Shown: positions 52,601 to 60,448, counted from the stretch's first letter. The stretch: 60,448 nt of DNA from Pontibacter fetidus (GCF_010119545.1 NZ_JAAEAA010000022.1:1-60448), one strand, 5' to 3'. Translations and numbers: made by a program. The notes: generated by a model not told the origin, from the sequence alone.

Positions 52601-54207
52601 AGCCGCTTATCAAACCTATACTTTCGGACCTGCAGGGCGACCTGGAAGGACGCGTGCGCATACTGGGGCAACTCACCTCTCCAATCCTAAAAGGGTCGGT
52701 GATGGTAACCAACGGGCAGTTTAAGTTTGACTACCTGAACACCACCTACCGCTTTAACGACCGCGTGTACCTTGGCCCAAACAGCATCAGCTTCCGAAAC
52801 GCACAGATTAAAGACCTGTTTGGCAACTCGGCAACTGTTACCGGTGGCATTGCCCACGACGGTTTCTCTAACATGGTGATAGACCTCAGCGCCCGTTACC
52901 GCAATTTCATGATCCTGAATACTACCGCCGAGCAGAACGAACTATACTATGGAACTGCTTTTGGTACGGGTACGGCCAGCGTGTTAGGCCCTGTAGATAA
53001 CCTGCGCATAAACGTAGATGCCCGCAGCGAAGAAAACACCCGCCTAGTTATACCATTAGACAACCAGGAAAGTGTTGCCCGAAAGGATTTCATCAAATTT
53101 GTGACCCGCACCCCGGATAGTTTAGCGGTAGCCGTAGATGATCAGAAAGTAGACCTGTCGGGCATTAACATGAATTTTAACCTAGATGTGACCGACGATG
53201 CCTACTTCGAGATTATTATAGACCGCACCACCGGCGACGTAATTCGGGGTTCAGGCTCTGGAGATATACGCATGACGATTGACACGCGGGGCGAGTTTAA
53301 CATGTTTGGCGTATTCGAGATCTCGCAGGGGGCTTATAACCTGAACTTGCTGGAAGGACTGGTAACCCGCGAATTTAATGTGCAGCCAGGCAGTACCATT
53401 ACCTGGAACGGCGACCCGCTGGGTGGCATCATGAACATAACGGGTAACTATACGCAGATGGCCTCGTTGCCGGTAACCGAAACCAGTACGCTGCAAGGCC
53501 GCTACCCTATTACTGCTGTTATAGATCTGGATGGCCCGCTGCTTACCCCACAAATAGCGTTAGGCTTAAATTTTGACCAGGTGCCGCAAACCGCCGAAAC
53601 CGAAGCCCTGACCAGCGCCATTAAAAGCGACGAGGCCGAGCTAAACCGCCAGGTGTTTAGTTTAATGGTATTGGGCAGATTGTCGCCACAGGGTACCTTT
53701 AGCACCGTAGATGCCGGAACTACAGCCGTGGGTGGAAGTTTGGGTAGCTTGTTGTCGGGCCAGTTAAGCTCTTTCCTGAACAGTATAGACAGCAACCTGG
53801 AAATTGATATTGGCCTGGGCAACATTGACCAGGATGCGCTTTCGTCGTTGCAGGTGCGGTTGAGCTATTCCTTCTTCCAGGGCAGGTTGCGCGTAACCAG
53901 CGAAGCCGGGCTTGGCAGCAGCAACCTGGCCGGCACTACAAAAGACAACGGCTACCAGGGCGACTGGTCGCTGGAATACTATATAACTAAAAGTGGCGAG
54001 TTGCGTGGCCGTCTGGAGTACAACACTATTCCGCGTGGTTTGATAGACAGGCGAACCAACCGGCAAAGTTTCAGTTTGCTGCATACCAAGCGCTTCGACA
54101 ACCTGAAAGAGCTGTTTATGAGCAACCGCCGCCAGCGCAGGCTGGAAGAAGAGGAACGACAACAGATCATCCTCGACTCCGACCCAAGACTTAACTTAGA
54201 AAGATAA
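49678..54207 (+). CDS. tamB: translocation/assembly module TamB
   Basis: A 1509-residue AsmA-like/TamB protein. An N-terminal membrane helix (about 16-40) is followed by a long beta-taco region and the DUF490 C-terminal domain with GSGSGDIRMTIDTRGEFNMF and LVLGRLSPQG-like repeats. It spans the envelope and moves lipids or helps outer-membrane protein insertion. The start is TTG at 49678: an in-frame stop at 49654-49656 leaves no ATG before the helix. It is divergent from tsaD with only 3 nt between the start codons, so its promoter must lie inside the tsaD 5' coding part. Confidence 0.92.
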   Translation: MEKEQSINYFKVIGKTLLHTVVEVILLLLLLFIVVFFAIRIPAVQTHIAQRAAAWLSEATNHDVSVGRVDIEFFSNVILEQVQVRDYKKNELFYVGRVEADIATFSILNPNTLSIATLELEEPRANLVYYKGSDTLNAGAFFSALSDLFVKDTTKVSKPFKFDLQELILKNGRFTYDDFNKPLADHGMDYAHLTVDSIYGHFDELVLADTLKANITNFSAIETRSKTNLRHLDTRMTYAATFWEWADLNLKVQDSHLKDYVRFDYNSFGNFVDFNDSVTMTARLYDSYAYAKDISKFTTLLKGYENEEIQVNSISYKGKVSNFKADSVDLKYGQNTHIVGSISADGLPNVRETFANLKLKPSTIDADDIKQFLPRDAFEVVDRLGTVKLDGRFLGFYNDFVANGSFATALGNVRSDINLKIDDDKRTSSYKGFVSTKGFNLGKLINRTDLIQTISMSGKLAGSGFTLQDANVDMDATINQIYFKNYNYQNIIANGNLSRQKFVGKVSINDPNLVVSADGEIFLNDGEQAFNVMANLQKVDLRALGLSKDPFTVSANANLDFKGLRLDDFVGVASFANATINYKGKELALDTLYINSAIVEGQRALNLVSDPLVLNMDGDYKYSTLINDLTQLAEEYKLNFESNDAATAAYYRRKAKGPVNEYAVNYTLYLKDANPLLQLFVPELYVSENTNIEGSFTHANTVIINMFGKIDTLSYADYNLYRNTFDITSSKLQHSPDVLASIIYTSEEQQLPTAGKTQDFYLEGIWSERKIDFATSVRQPEYNNRATITGDLNFLENQVQLVFDKSNIILRNMPWAFTPGNTVVIGDAGKTINFENFAVTNREQVVRAAGTISEDPNSSLTLNVEQFDLRNLNTLITEKIAGTLSGEIVAQDVYNRALLNITARVDSFLLDDFLIGNISGNADWNNAIKQMVVDVGIDRNNKKVLTVTGNYNPNATEDQLDLLAVMDQAQLKLVEPLIKPILSDLQGDLEGRVRILGQLTSPILKGSVMVTNGQFKFDYLNTTYRFNDRVYLGPNSISFRNAQIKDLFGNSATVTGGIAHDGFSNMVIDLSARYRNFMILNTTAEQNELYYGTAFGTGTASVLGPVDNLRINVDARSEENTRLVIPLDNQESVARKDFIKFVTRTPDSLAVAVDDQKVDLSGINMNFNLDVTDDAYFEIIIDRTTGDVIRGSGSGDIRMTIDTRGEFNMFGVFEISQGAYNLNLLEGLVTREFNVQPGSTITWNGDPLGGIMNITGNYTQMASLPVTETSTLQGRYPITAVIDLDGPLLTPQIALGLNFDQVPQTAETEALTSAIKSDEAELNRQVFSLMVLGRLSPQGTFSTVDAGTTAVGGSLGSLLSGQLSSFLNSIDSNLEIDIGLGNIDQDALSSLQVRLSYSFFQGRLRVTSEAGLGSSNLAGTTKDNGYQGDWSLEYYITKSGELRGRLEYNTIPRGLIDRRTNRQSFSLLHTKRFDNLKELFMSNRRQRRLEEEERQQIILDSDPRLNLER

Positions 54208-54209
54208 AT

Positions 54210-54243
54210 AAAAGCCCTGCCGCTTACTTGTGCAGGGCTTTTT
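54210..54243 (+). terminator. intrinsic terminator after tamB
   Basis: An 11-bp stem (AAAAGCCCTGC / GCAGGGCTTTT) with a T-run, 3 nt after the tamB stop. Confidence 0.88.
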
Positions 54244-54285
54244 GTTTTAGCACCAACTCCTTTCCCTATTTTTAAAATATATTCC

Positions 54286-54293
54286 TAATTTTG
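54286..54293 (+). promoter_or_regulatory. candidate -7 box for the ftsX operon
   Basis: TAATTTTG fits TAnnTTTG. It ends one nt before an ATG at 54295, so the transcript would begin inside or just after that codon. This argues for the ATG at 54310 as the real ftsX start. Confidence 0.5.
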
Positions 54294-54309
54294 TATGGAA
54301 GGAGTACCT

Positions 54310-55206
54310 ATGGCAAAGCAACACAGATCAGTTAAAAAGAAGAAGCTCGGAAATTACCCGCACACCATGGTGGTGTTTAGTATCACGCTTGCCCTATTCG
54401 TTATCGGCATGTTTGGGTTACTGCTGATACACGCCGGCAAGCTATCCGAAAAAGTAAAGGAAAGTATAGAAATGCAACTATACTTAGACAAGAACCTGAC
54501 CAGTGTGCAGCTTGCCAATATGCAGAAAAAATTAGCTGCTAAAGAGTATGTTGCCATTATTGCCGATACGGCTGCGGTACGCTTTGTATCGAAAGAAGAA
54601 GGAGCCAAACAGTTCCTGGAAGATACCGGCGAAGATTTTATGTCTTTTTTAGGTGAGAACCCGCTGCGCGATGCTTATGTACTGAAAATTAATGCCGACA
54701 ATGCCACCTCGGCCCAACTGAAAGGGATAAAGAACGACCTGGAAGGTATAGAAGGGGTGCATGAAGTTCAGTATGTAGAAAGCCTGATCGAGTCCATCAA
54801 CAGCAATATCCAAAAGATCAGCATTATACTTTTAGGCTTTGCGGCTATACTTCTGGTAGTGGTAACTATACTTATCAATAATACCATAAAACTGGCTCTT
54901 TACTCGCAGCGCTTTCTTATCAGAAGTATGCAGCTGGTGGGTGCTACGGGTTACTTTATACAGCGGCCATTCCTGAACCGTGCTGCCTGGCAGGGTGTTA
55001 TGAGTGGCATTATTGCTTCGCTCCTGCTTTTTGGTCTGATGCAATATGCTTATACCCAGATCGAAGAACTGAAACTGCTCCGCGACGACGAACAAACCTA
55101 CATCCTGATGGGAGCATTGCTCGTAATTGGCTGCATTATCGGGTTTCTGAGCTCATACCGCGCGGTGCGTAAATACCTGCGCCTTTCACTTGACGAACTA
55201 TATTAA
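54310..55206 (+). CDS. ftsX: cell division protein FtsX
   Basis: A 298-residue permease-like protein from the ATG at 54310 (MAKQHRSVKK); a frame with five extra residues begins at 54295, but the -7 box lies directly against it. It has a cytoplasmic Lys-rich N-terminus, a first helix (about 19-40), a periplasmic domain with MQLYLDK and FVSKEEGAKQFLEDTGEDFM, and three helices in the C-terminal half. It works with ATPase FtsE to control wall hydrolases at division; ftsE is not in this cluster, which is usual in this phylum. Confidence 0.93.
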   Translation: MAKQHRSVKKKKLGNYPHTMVVFSITLALFVIGMFGLLLIHAGKLSEKVKESIEMQLYLDKNLTSVQLANMQKKLAAKEYVAIIADTAAVRFVSKEEGAKQFLEDTGEDFMSFLGENPLRDAYVLKINADNATSAQLKGIKNDLEGIEGVHEVQYVESLIESINSNIQKISIILLGFAAILLVVVTILINNTIKLALYSQRFLIRSMQLVGATGYFIQRPFLNRAAWQGVMSGIIASLLLFGLMQYAYTQIEELKLLRDDEQTYILMGALLVIGCIIGFLSSYRAVRKYLRLSLDELY

Positions 55207-55208
55207 TA

Positions 55209-55424
55209 ATGGAAAATAAAGACAGACTTGCCTTCGGCAGAAAAAATTACATCCTGATGCTGGTGGGCATTGTGGTGCTTGCTATCGGCTTTATTATCAT
55301 GACGCTGGATACCGAACAATACGGCCTTGGCTTTATGGGCATCACCCTGGGACCTATAGTTGTTTTTGCAGGGTTCATCATAGAGTTTTTCGCCATCCTT
55401 ATCAAAGACAAAAACCACGACTAA
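55209..55424 (+). CDS. DUF3098 small membrane protein
   Basis: A 71-residue protein with two membrane helices (about 13-33 and 40-63). It starts FGRKNYILMLVGIVVLAIGF, the DUF3098 form found between ftsX and uppP in Bacteroidota. The function is unknown; the conserved placement suggests an envelope or division role. It is 2 nt from ftsX and directly abuts uppP. Confidence 0.9.
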   Translation: MENKDRLAFGRKNYILMLVGIVVLAIGFIIMTLDTEQYGLGFMGITLGPIVVFAGFIIEFFAILIKDKNHD

Positions 55425-56258
55425 ATGAGCGTTTGGCAGGCTATAGTTTTAGCCATTATAGAAGGACTTACCGAGTTTTTACCGATCTCCTCTACGGGGC
55501 ATATGATCATTGCCTCGGCCCTGATGGGGATAAACGAATTACCAATTACCAAGATCCTGACGGTAAATATACAGTTCGGGGCTATACTTTCGGTGGTGGT
55601 ATTGTACTGGCGCCGTTTTCTGCAGAGCTGGAATTTTTACCTGAAACTGCTGGCTGCGTTTATACCTACTGCTTTTATTGGTTTTGCGGTTAATGAGGTG
55701 GTTGATGCCATGCTGGAGAGTGTGGTGATTACGGCTATATCGCTGGTAGTTGGCGGTGTGGTGTTACTGTTTGTAGATAAGTGGTTTGCACACGCCGAGA
55801 AAACGACAGTTACCTATAAAAATGCCTTCCTGATCGGTTTGGCGCAGTGCGTAGCCATGATTCCGGGCGTTTCGCGTTCGGCTGCCTCTATTATAGGTGG
55901 TATGGCGCAGGGCATCGACCGTAAAACAGCGGCCGAGTTCTCATTCTTTTTGGCGGTGCCTACAATGCTGGCCGCCTCTACGTACAAACTCCTGAAAGAC
56001 CTACTGCACCTGGAGATTTCCGATGTCGTTAAAATGGACTGGGTAAAGATCTCGAACAGTTTTGAAGTAATTACACCCAATGATCTGAAGTTGCTGCTGG
56101 TTGGTAATTTTGTAGCCTTTATAGTTGCCATGCTGGCCATTCGGTTCTTTATCAGCTTCCTGACAAAGTATGGCTTTAAAATGTTTGGTTACTACCGTAT
56201 TGCTTTAGGAGTGCTGCTGCTGGCACTGCTGGCGATGGGCATTGATTTAAAAGTATAA
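55425..56258 (+). CDS. uppP: undecaprenyl-diphosphate phosphatase
   Basis: A 277-residue BacA/UppP protein with about eight membrane helices. Catalytic signatures [14 protein letters not shown] (12-25) and [12 protein letters not shown] (near 143) are intact. It recycles undecaprenyl-PP for peptidoglycan and LPS synthesis. It starts right at the DUF3098 stop and ends one nt before truB. Confidence 0.97.
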   Translation: MSVWQAIVLAIIEGLTEFLPISSTGHMIIASALMGINELPITKILTVNIQFGAILSVVVLYWRRFLQSWNFYLKLLAAFIPTAFIGFAVNEVVDAMLESVVITAISLVVGGVVLLFVDKWFAHAEKTTVTYKNAFLIGLAQCVAMIPGVSRSAASIIGGMAQGIDRKTAAEFSFFLAVPTMLAASTYKLLKDLLHLEISDVVKMDWVKISNSFEVITPNDLKLLLVGNFVAFIVAMLAIRFFISFLTKYGFKMFGYYRIALGVLLLALLAMGIDLKV

Positions 56259-56259
56259 C

Positions 56260-56955
56260 ATGAGCTATAACTTTGAGGCAGGCGAAGTGCTGCTTATAGA
56301 TAAACCGCTTACCTGGACATCGTTTGATGTTGTAAAAAAGGTACGGAATACGTTGCGTATCAAAAAGATCGGCCATGCCGGCACGTTAGATCCCTTGGCT
56401 TCCGGGTTGCTTATACTTTGTACCGGCAAATTCACCAAAAGTATAGACCAGATTCAGGCACAGGAAAAGGAATACACCGGCACGATTATACTTGGCCAGT
56501 ACACCCCGTCTTACGACAAAGAGACCGAAGTTACTGAAACCAAAGACATCAGCCACCTGACCCCGGAAACTATAAAAGCCGCTGCCGATAGCTTTGTAGG
56601 AACTATAGAACAGGTACCTCCTATTTATTCGGCGGTGATGGTAGATGGCAAACGCGCCTACGACCTGGCTCGTCGTGGCAAAGCCGCCGAACTAAAACCC
56701 CGCACCATAACTATAAAAGCCTTTGATATTACTAACATTGAAGGTGAAGTAGTTAGCTTTAGAGTTGTTTGCACCAAAGGTACCTACATCCGTAGCCTGG
56801 CCTATGACATGGGCGTTAAGCTGGGAGTCGGCGGGCATTTAGGCTCCTTGGTTCGTACGCGTATCGGAGAGTATAAACTAGAAGATGCCCTGACAATAGA
56901 AGCTATTCAGGAGATTAAAAAAGCACAGCTGGAAGCGAATGGAAGTAATTCGTGA
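56260..56955 (+). CDS. truB: tRNA pseudouridine(55) synthase TruB
   Basis: A 231-residue enzyme. It has GHAGTLDPLASGLL with catalytic Asp44, and later VSFRVVCTKGTYIRSLA. The C-terminal PUA part is short, as in Bacteroidota. It makes pseudouridine 55 in tRNA. Its end overlaps ribF by 17 nt. Confidence 0.97.
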   Translation: MSYNFEAGEVLLIDKPLTWTSFDVVKKVRNTLRIKKIGHAGTLDPLASGLLILCTGKFTKSIDQIQAQEKEYTGTIILGQYTPSYDKETEVTETKDISHLTPETIKAAADSFVGTIEQVPPIYSAVMVDGKRAYDLARRGKAAELKPRTITIKAFDITNIEGEVVSFRVVCTKGTYIRSLAYDMGVKLGVGGHLGSLVRTRIGEYKLEDALTIEAIQEIKKAQLEANGSNS

Positions 56956-57868
56956 TATAGCCGATTTTCCGCAACTTAGTTACCCGGTGGTTACCAGCGG
57001 CACTTTTGACGGGGTGCACGTGGGCCACCAGAAAATATTACAGCGCGTTATAGAACGTGCCCGCCAAAGCAATGGACAGAGCGTGGTTATTACCTACTGG
57101 CCGCACCCGCGCCTGGTTCTCTTCCCGGAAGACAACGACCTCAAGCTGTTATCAACTATAGAAGAGCGCATCGAACAGCTCCGCAGCTTCGGTATTGATT
57201 ACCTGCTGATCCTTCCGTTCACCAAAGAGTTTTCACGCACCAGTTCGCCCACGTTTATAACCGACATACTGGTAAAAGCACTGCATACCAAAGTGCTGGT
57301 TATTGGCTACGATCACCGTTTTGGCAAGAACCGCGAAGGCAGTTTTGAGCACCTGAAAGCCCACAGCAGCAAGTATGGTTTTGAAGTAGAAGAGATTCCG
57401 CGTGAAGACGTGGATGACATTGGCGTAAGCTCCACCAAAATAAGGAAGGCCCTGGAAAGCGGCGACCTCGAAACCGCAACCAGCTACTTAGGCAGGTATT
57501 ACACACTTACATCTATAGTTGTAGAGGGCAACAAATTAGGCAGAACAATTGGCTACCCTACTGCCAACCTGGCTATTCCGCATACACACAAACTGATACC
57601 GGCCAACGGCGTGTACGCGGTGTGGGCAACTATAAATGGCGAACGCTACCCCGGTATGATGAACATCGGCATGCGCCCCACAGTAGATGGCACCCACCTT
57701 ACCCTGGAGGTAAACCTGCTAAACTTTAACCAGAACATTTACGGCCAGACTTTAACCGTAGCTTTTGTAGCCTACCTACGGGAAGAACAAAAGTTTAATG
57801 GCTTGGATGAGCTGAAAGCACAATTGGCCAGAGACAAAGAAGCTGCAGCGAAAGTGCTGGGGCTATAG
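56939..57868 (+). CDS. ribF: bifunctional riboflavin kinase/FAD synthetase
   Basis: A 309-residue protein. The FAD synthetase half begins with TSGTFDGVHVGHQKILQ (HxGH nucleotidyltransferase motif) and VIGYDHRFGKNREGSFEHL; the riboflavin kinase half follows from about 185 with GRTIGYPTANL. It makes FMN, then FAD. The overlap with truB suggests coupled translation. It is the last gene of the ftsX operon. Confidence 0.97.
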   Translation: MEVIRDIADFPQLSYPVVTSGTFDGVHVGHQKILQRVIERARQSNGQSVVITYWPHPRLVLFPEDNDLKLLSTIEERIEQLRSFGIDYLLILPFTKEFSRTSSPTFITDILVKALHTKVLVIGYDHRFGKNREGSFEHLKAHSSKYGFEVEEIPREDVDDIGVSSTKIRKALESGDLETATSYLGRYYTLTSIVVEGNKLGRTIGYPTANLAIPHTHKLIPANGVYAVWATINGERYPGMMNIGMRPTVDGTHLTLEVNLLNFNQNIYGQTLTVAFVAYLREEQKFNGLDELKAQLARDKEAAAKVLGL

Positions 57869-57870
57869 TT

Positions 57871-57912
57871 TGTCTGAATCAGGATTTTCAGGCTTAAAGG
57901 ATTTACAGGATT
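57871..57912 (+). repeat. CAGGATT-type repeat copy
   Basis: TGTCTGAATCAGGATTTTCA is followed by GGCTTAAAGGATTTACAGGA; it begins 3 nt after the ribF stop. This is the copy closest to that at 16854. Confidence 0.75.
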
Positions 57913-58074
57913 GGGCTGTTGCTATAGTTGGAGCTATAGTTTTATGGTTGCTGTGATTACAAAGATAGCTGGCGCGAGTCTCCAGACTCGTGACTAACTA
58001 TGGTATTGAGTCTCCTGACTTAACTGGCCCGGAAGGGACAAGACTTGTAATAGCTAATGCTATACTTTTATAGC

Positions 58075-58471
58075 AGTCCAACCACCCCTAACCCCTCCTT
58101 GTCTAAGGCGGGGAATTTTTGCTGATGCTATTCCACAAACTATAGTGCTATAGTTACAACCTGAGAGCCGACAGGTCACGACCTGTCCCTACGGAACTAC
58201 AACCACGAGAAAAACAGATCTGCTACAGCCAAAAGGAATAAAGCAACTATAACTAAGACTTTAGCTATCGAGCTTGATATCAGTCTTAGGGTTGAGCGCC
58301 TTTGACTTGTTGCGGTGCCGATAGGCAACACGAGCGCAGCGAGTGTAGCAAGAAGGCAGCAGCGCGATGCCCGAAGACGGGGCCTCCCGGCCCGGGAGGG
58401 AGCCAAGTAAACTATAGAACTATGCGCTCATAAAGCTCCTAGGATTAGAGGAAACTATAGTACAATGGCTT
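58075..58471 (+). repeat. composite intergenic repeat, copy 4
   Basis: In order: hairpin CCCCTCCTT-GTCT-AAGGCGGGG (58092-58113) with a T-run; the degraded palindrome GACAGGTCACGACCTGTC (58170-58187); GTCTTAGGGTTGAGCGCC (58283 onward) and the CAGCGCGATGCCCGAAGACG partner (about 58360-58379); GGGGCCTCCCGGCCCGGGAG; and a degraded tail near 58432-58471. The rest of the 983-bp gene-free spacer 57869-58851 holds CTATAG-dense DNA (eight CTATAG between 58138 and 58630), a TTTCTC...TCGAAATGACA unit at 58533 and no accepted gene. Confidence 0.85.
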
Positions 58472-58816
58472 GGTTCCAGCAGTAGGCAAAGTCAACTATA
58501 GAACTATAGCATTTGAAACTCAACTATAGTTCGAGATAGATTTCTCGCTTTGGCTCGAAATGACATATATGGCAGGACACATAAGATCCCTCGGCTATCG
58601 CTCGGGATGACAAATGAGAAACTATAGAACACTTAAAACCATCAGCTACGCAAGAAATAACAAAGCAGGCGACAAAAAACACCACAAATCCGGACTTCAC
58701 CTGACCTATAACCCATTTCACCTAAAAAACTAAAGTCATATTTCCATATGGCTTTTATTCTATATAACTTACCTACGTATAGAACCAAATTCTAAAACGG
58801 CGTTTTGGGTGAGCTA

Positions 58817-58824
58817 TAAATTTG
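58817..58824 (+). promoter_or_regulatory. candidate -7 box for the CoA-transferase operon
   Basis: TAAATTTG matches TAnnTTTG, 27 nt before the CoA-transferase A start. No suitable -33 TTG is present. Confidence 0.4.
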
Positions 58825-58851
58825 CCCGGAACTTCAGTATTTTAACTAACT

Positions 58852-59550
58852 ATGATAAATAAAACGGTAAAAAACGTGCAGGAAGCGCTGCAGGATGTGC
58901 AGGATGGCATGACACTGATGCTGGGTGGTTTCGGTTTATGCGGCATTCCTGAAAACTGCATTAATGAATTGCTTCGCCTGGGTGTAAAAGACCTGACCTG
59001 TATCTCGAACAACGCGGGTGTAGATGATTTTGGCATTGGCCTTCTGCTACAAAAGCGCCAGGTAAAAAAAATGATTGCCAGCTATGTAGGCGAGAACGCT
59101 GAATTTGAACGCCAGCTACTGAGTGGAGAACTGGAAGTAGAATTAAACCCTCAGGGAACCTTAGCCGAGCGAATTCGTGCCGGGGGAGCCGGTATTCCTG
59201 CCTTTTTTACACCGGCTGGTTACGGCACCGAAGTAGGCGAAGGCAAAGAAAGTCGTGAATTTAACGGCAAGATGTATTTGATGGAAACCTGGTTGAAAGC
59301 TGACTTTGCGTTTGTGAAAGCTTGGAAAGGCGACACGGCCGGAAACCTGATCTACAAAGGTACTGCGCGCAATTTTAACCCGATGATGGCCACTGCCGGA
59401 AAGATAACCGTTGCCGAAGTAGAAGAACTGGTACCAGCCGGCGAACTGGATCCGAACATGATCCACACGCCAGGTATTTTTGTGCAGCGCATTTTCCAGG
59501 GCGAGAAGTACGAAAAACGTATTGAGCAAAGAACGGTTAGACAGGCTTAA
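58852..59550 (+). CDS. scoA: CoA transferase subunit A
   Basis: A 232-residue family I CoA-transferase alpha subunit. It contains [17 protein letters not shown] (glycine-loop, near 24-40) and [16 protein letters not shown] near 118-133. It pairs with the subunit encoded 11 nt downstream to move CoA from succinyl-CoA (or acetyl-CoA) to a 3-oxoacid, most like SCOT/AtoD. The exact substrate pair is inferred. Confidence 0.93.
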   Translation: MINKTVKNVQEALQDVQDGMTLMLGGFGLCGIPENCINELLRLGVKDLTCISNNAGVDDFGIGLLLQKRQVKKMIASYVGENAEFERQLLSGELEVELNPQGTLAERIRAGGAGIPAFFTPAGYGTEVGEGKESREFNGKMYLMETWLKADFAFVKAWKGDTAGNLIYKGTARNFNPMMATAGKITVAEVEELVPAGELDPNMIHTPGIFVQRIFQGEKYEKRIEQRTVRQA

Positions 59551-59561
59551 ATTAGAACAAC

Positions 59562-60218
59562 ATGGCTTTAGATAAAAATCAGATAGCGAAACGAATCGCA
59601 CAGGAAGTAAAGAACGGGATGTATGTGAATCTGGGTATCGGGATACCGACGCTGGTGGCAAACTATATTCCGCATGGTATTGAGGTAGTACTGCAGTCAG
59701 AGAATGGTTTGCTGGGTATGGGCCCTTTCCCTACCGAAGACCAGGTAGATGCCGACCTGATAAATGCCGGAAAGCAAACTATAACCACACTGCCAGGTTC
59801 GTCTATTTTCAGCTCCGCAGATAGCTTTGGCATGATACGCGGCGAGCACGTGGACCTGACTATTTTAGGCGCCATGGAAGTATCCGAGGAAGGCGACATT
59901 GCCAACTGGAAAATTCCGGGCAAAATGGTAAAAGGCATGGGCGGCGCCATGGACTTAGTGGCATCAGCCAAAAACATTATTGTGGCCATGCAACATACCG
60001 CCCGCGACGGGTCCTCTAAACTACTGAAAGAATGCACCTTGCCTATTACCGGCCTGAAGTGCGTGAAAAAGATTGTGACCGACCTGTGCGTAATGGAAGT
60101 AACCGATAAAGGCTTTAAGCTGCTGGAAAGAGCGCCGGGCGTTTCTGTAGAAGACATCCAGAAAGCCACCGAAGGCACGCTTATAGTAGAAGGCGACATC
60201 CCGGAAGTGCAACTATAG
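59562..60218 (+). CDS. scoB: CoA transferase subunit B
   Basis: A 218-residue beta subunit. The catalytic Glu47 lies in LQSENGLLGMGP, the family SENG motif; GIGIPTLVANYIP and GGAMDLVASAKNIIVAMQHT follow. It belongs with the preceding alpha subunit as an oxoacid CoA-transferase. The stop codon overlaps an exact AACTATAGTT palindrome (60211-60220). Confidence 0.94.
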   Translation: MALDKNQIAKRIAQEVKNGMYVNLGIGIPTLVANYIPHGIEVVLQSENGLLGMGPFPTEDQVDADLINAGKQTITTLPGSSIFSSADSFGMIRGEHVDLTILGAMEVSEEGDIANWKIPGKMVKGMGGAMDLVASAKNIIVAMQHTARDGSSKLLKECTLPITGLKCVKKIVTDLCVMEVTDKGFKLLERAPGVSVEDIQKATEGTLIVEGDIPEVQL

Positions 60219-60232
60219 TTGGCAGGGTGAAA

Positions 60233-60323
60233 TCATCCCCCTGCCCCCTTCAAAGGGGGACACTCAGCAATGCTTGAAAAGTAGATCCAGTTTTACGATA
60301 CCTGAAAAGTCCCCCTTTGAAGG
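60233..60323. repeat. C-rich palindromic repeat, inverted pair
   Basis: CATCCCCCTGCCCCCTTCAA and AGGGGGAC (60233-60260) are mirrored by GTCCCCCTTTGAAGG (60309-60323). A close copy is CATCCCCCTGCCCCCTTCCA at about 46067. The right arm stops abruptly where the transposase-bearing sequence begins. Confidence 0.65.
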
Positions 60324-60448
60324 CAGGGTCGTTAAGTTCTAATGTATTTAGCCATCAGTGTTATTTTGTTGGCAAAAGCTGTGATCGCATCCTTCATAGA
60401 GTGGAAGCTACATTTTCTGGCGATGTTCAAGGCTATATTTTTCAATAG
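60324..60448 (-). mobile_element. insertion sequence end (partial)
   Basis: CAGGGTCGTTAAGTTCT (60324-60340) matches 16 of 17 positions of the MITE terminus at 38830. It directly borders the reading frame of the truncated transposase-like gene, whose stop lies inside it. The element continues beyond the window. Confidence 0.6.
60332..60448 (-). CDS. probable transposase C-terminus (partial)
   Basis: The last 38 codons of a minus-strand gene remain open to the window edge and end with TAA inside the CAGGGTCGTTAAGTTCT terminus. The fragment reads LLKNIALNIARKCSFHSM and then DAITAFANKITLMAKYIRT. The LKNIALNIARK segment resembles the C-terminal helix of ISAs1- or IS4-like transposases. The family assignment is weak because only the tail is seen; the IS setting is supported by the terminal repeat. 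Confidence 0.45.
   Translation of the reverse strand, partial: LLKNIALNIARKCSFHSMKDAITAFANKITLMAKYIRT

Noticed and set aside
58197..58406. 69-codon minus-strand frame
   Set aside because: It is antisense in composite repeat copy 4 and arises from its G/C-rich stem.

Overview
The window looks like chromosomal DNA of a Bacteroidota bacterium of the Cytophagales, most like Pontibacter/Hymenobacteraceae. The reasons are a secreted protein with a type IX secretion C-terminal domain, a TonB-dependent receptor with a carboxypeptidase-like N-domain, DUF5683, DUF3098, a DUF5117-type metalloprotease, cyanophycin synthetase, and promoters of the Bacteroidota form (TTTG / TAnnTTTG). Genus assignment is inference from protein resemblance; no rRNA is present. 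Most of the window is housekeeping sequence separated by unusually repeat-rich intergenic DNA.

Layout. 1-7.0 kb: minus-strand genes for a pirin, a DJ-1/PfpI protein, a short-chain dehydrogenase, and an iron-uptake pair (PepSY membrane protein and TonB siderophore receptor) behind two Fur-like inverted repeats. 7.0-10.9 kb: a 1291-residue T9SS cargo protein. 11.1-16.8 kb: DNA polymerase IV (TTG start), a zinc metalloprotease and a PA0069-type radical SAM protein. 17.6-24.9 kb: pyrG, yidC, two small lipoproteins, a SUKH-like immunity gene followed by an attC-like site, DUF2200, yjdM and a VIT1-type transporter. 25.2-26.8 kb: an orphan peptide-binding lipoprotein. 26.9-31.8 kb: an operon UPF0173-parA-parB-DUF5683-dapB-lepB. 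31.9-38.6 kb: a glycosyltransferase-like gene, a lipoprotein, ung, apaG, two methyltransferases, kdsA and a coiled-coil membrane protein. 39.7-49.7 kb (minus): cphA, tRNA-Cys, a cupin, rpsA, HNH, NlpC/P60, smpB, a hotdog thioesterase and tsaD. 49.7-57.9 kb (plus): tamB, ftsX, DUF3098, uppP, truB and ribF. 58.9-60.2 kb: a two-subunit CoA transferase. The right edge cuts a probable transposase.

The most interesting signals are at DNA level. (1) The palindrome AACTATAGTT (core CTATAG) is strongly over-represented in both genes and spacers; at least 14 exact 10-mers were located by eye, against about 0.06 expected. (2) Four copies of a composite 400-500 bp intergenic repeat carry a 20-bp perfect palindrome and a long hairpin with one compensated base pair. 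(3) One copy is split by a 164-bp MITE with 17-bp terminal inverted repeats and a 12-bp perfect direct repeat; the same terminus bounds the transposase fragment at the window end. (4) A SUKH-like gene is followed 11 nt after its stop by an attC-like hairpin, suggesting a lone integron cassette.
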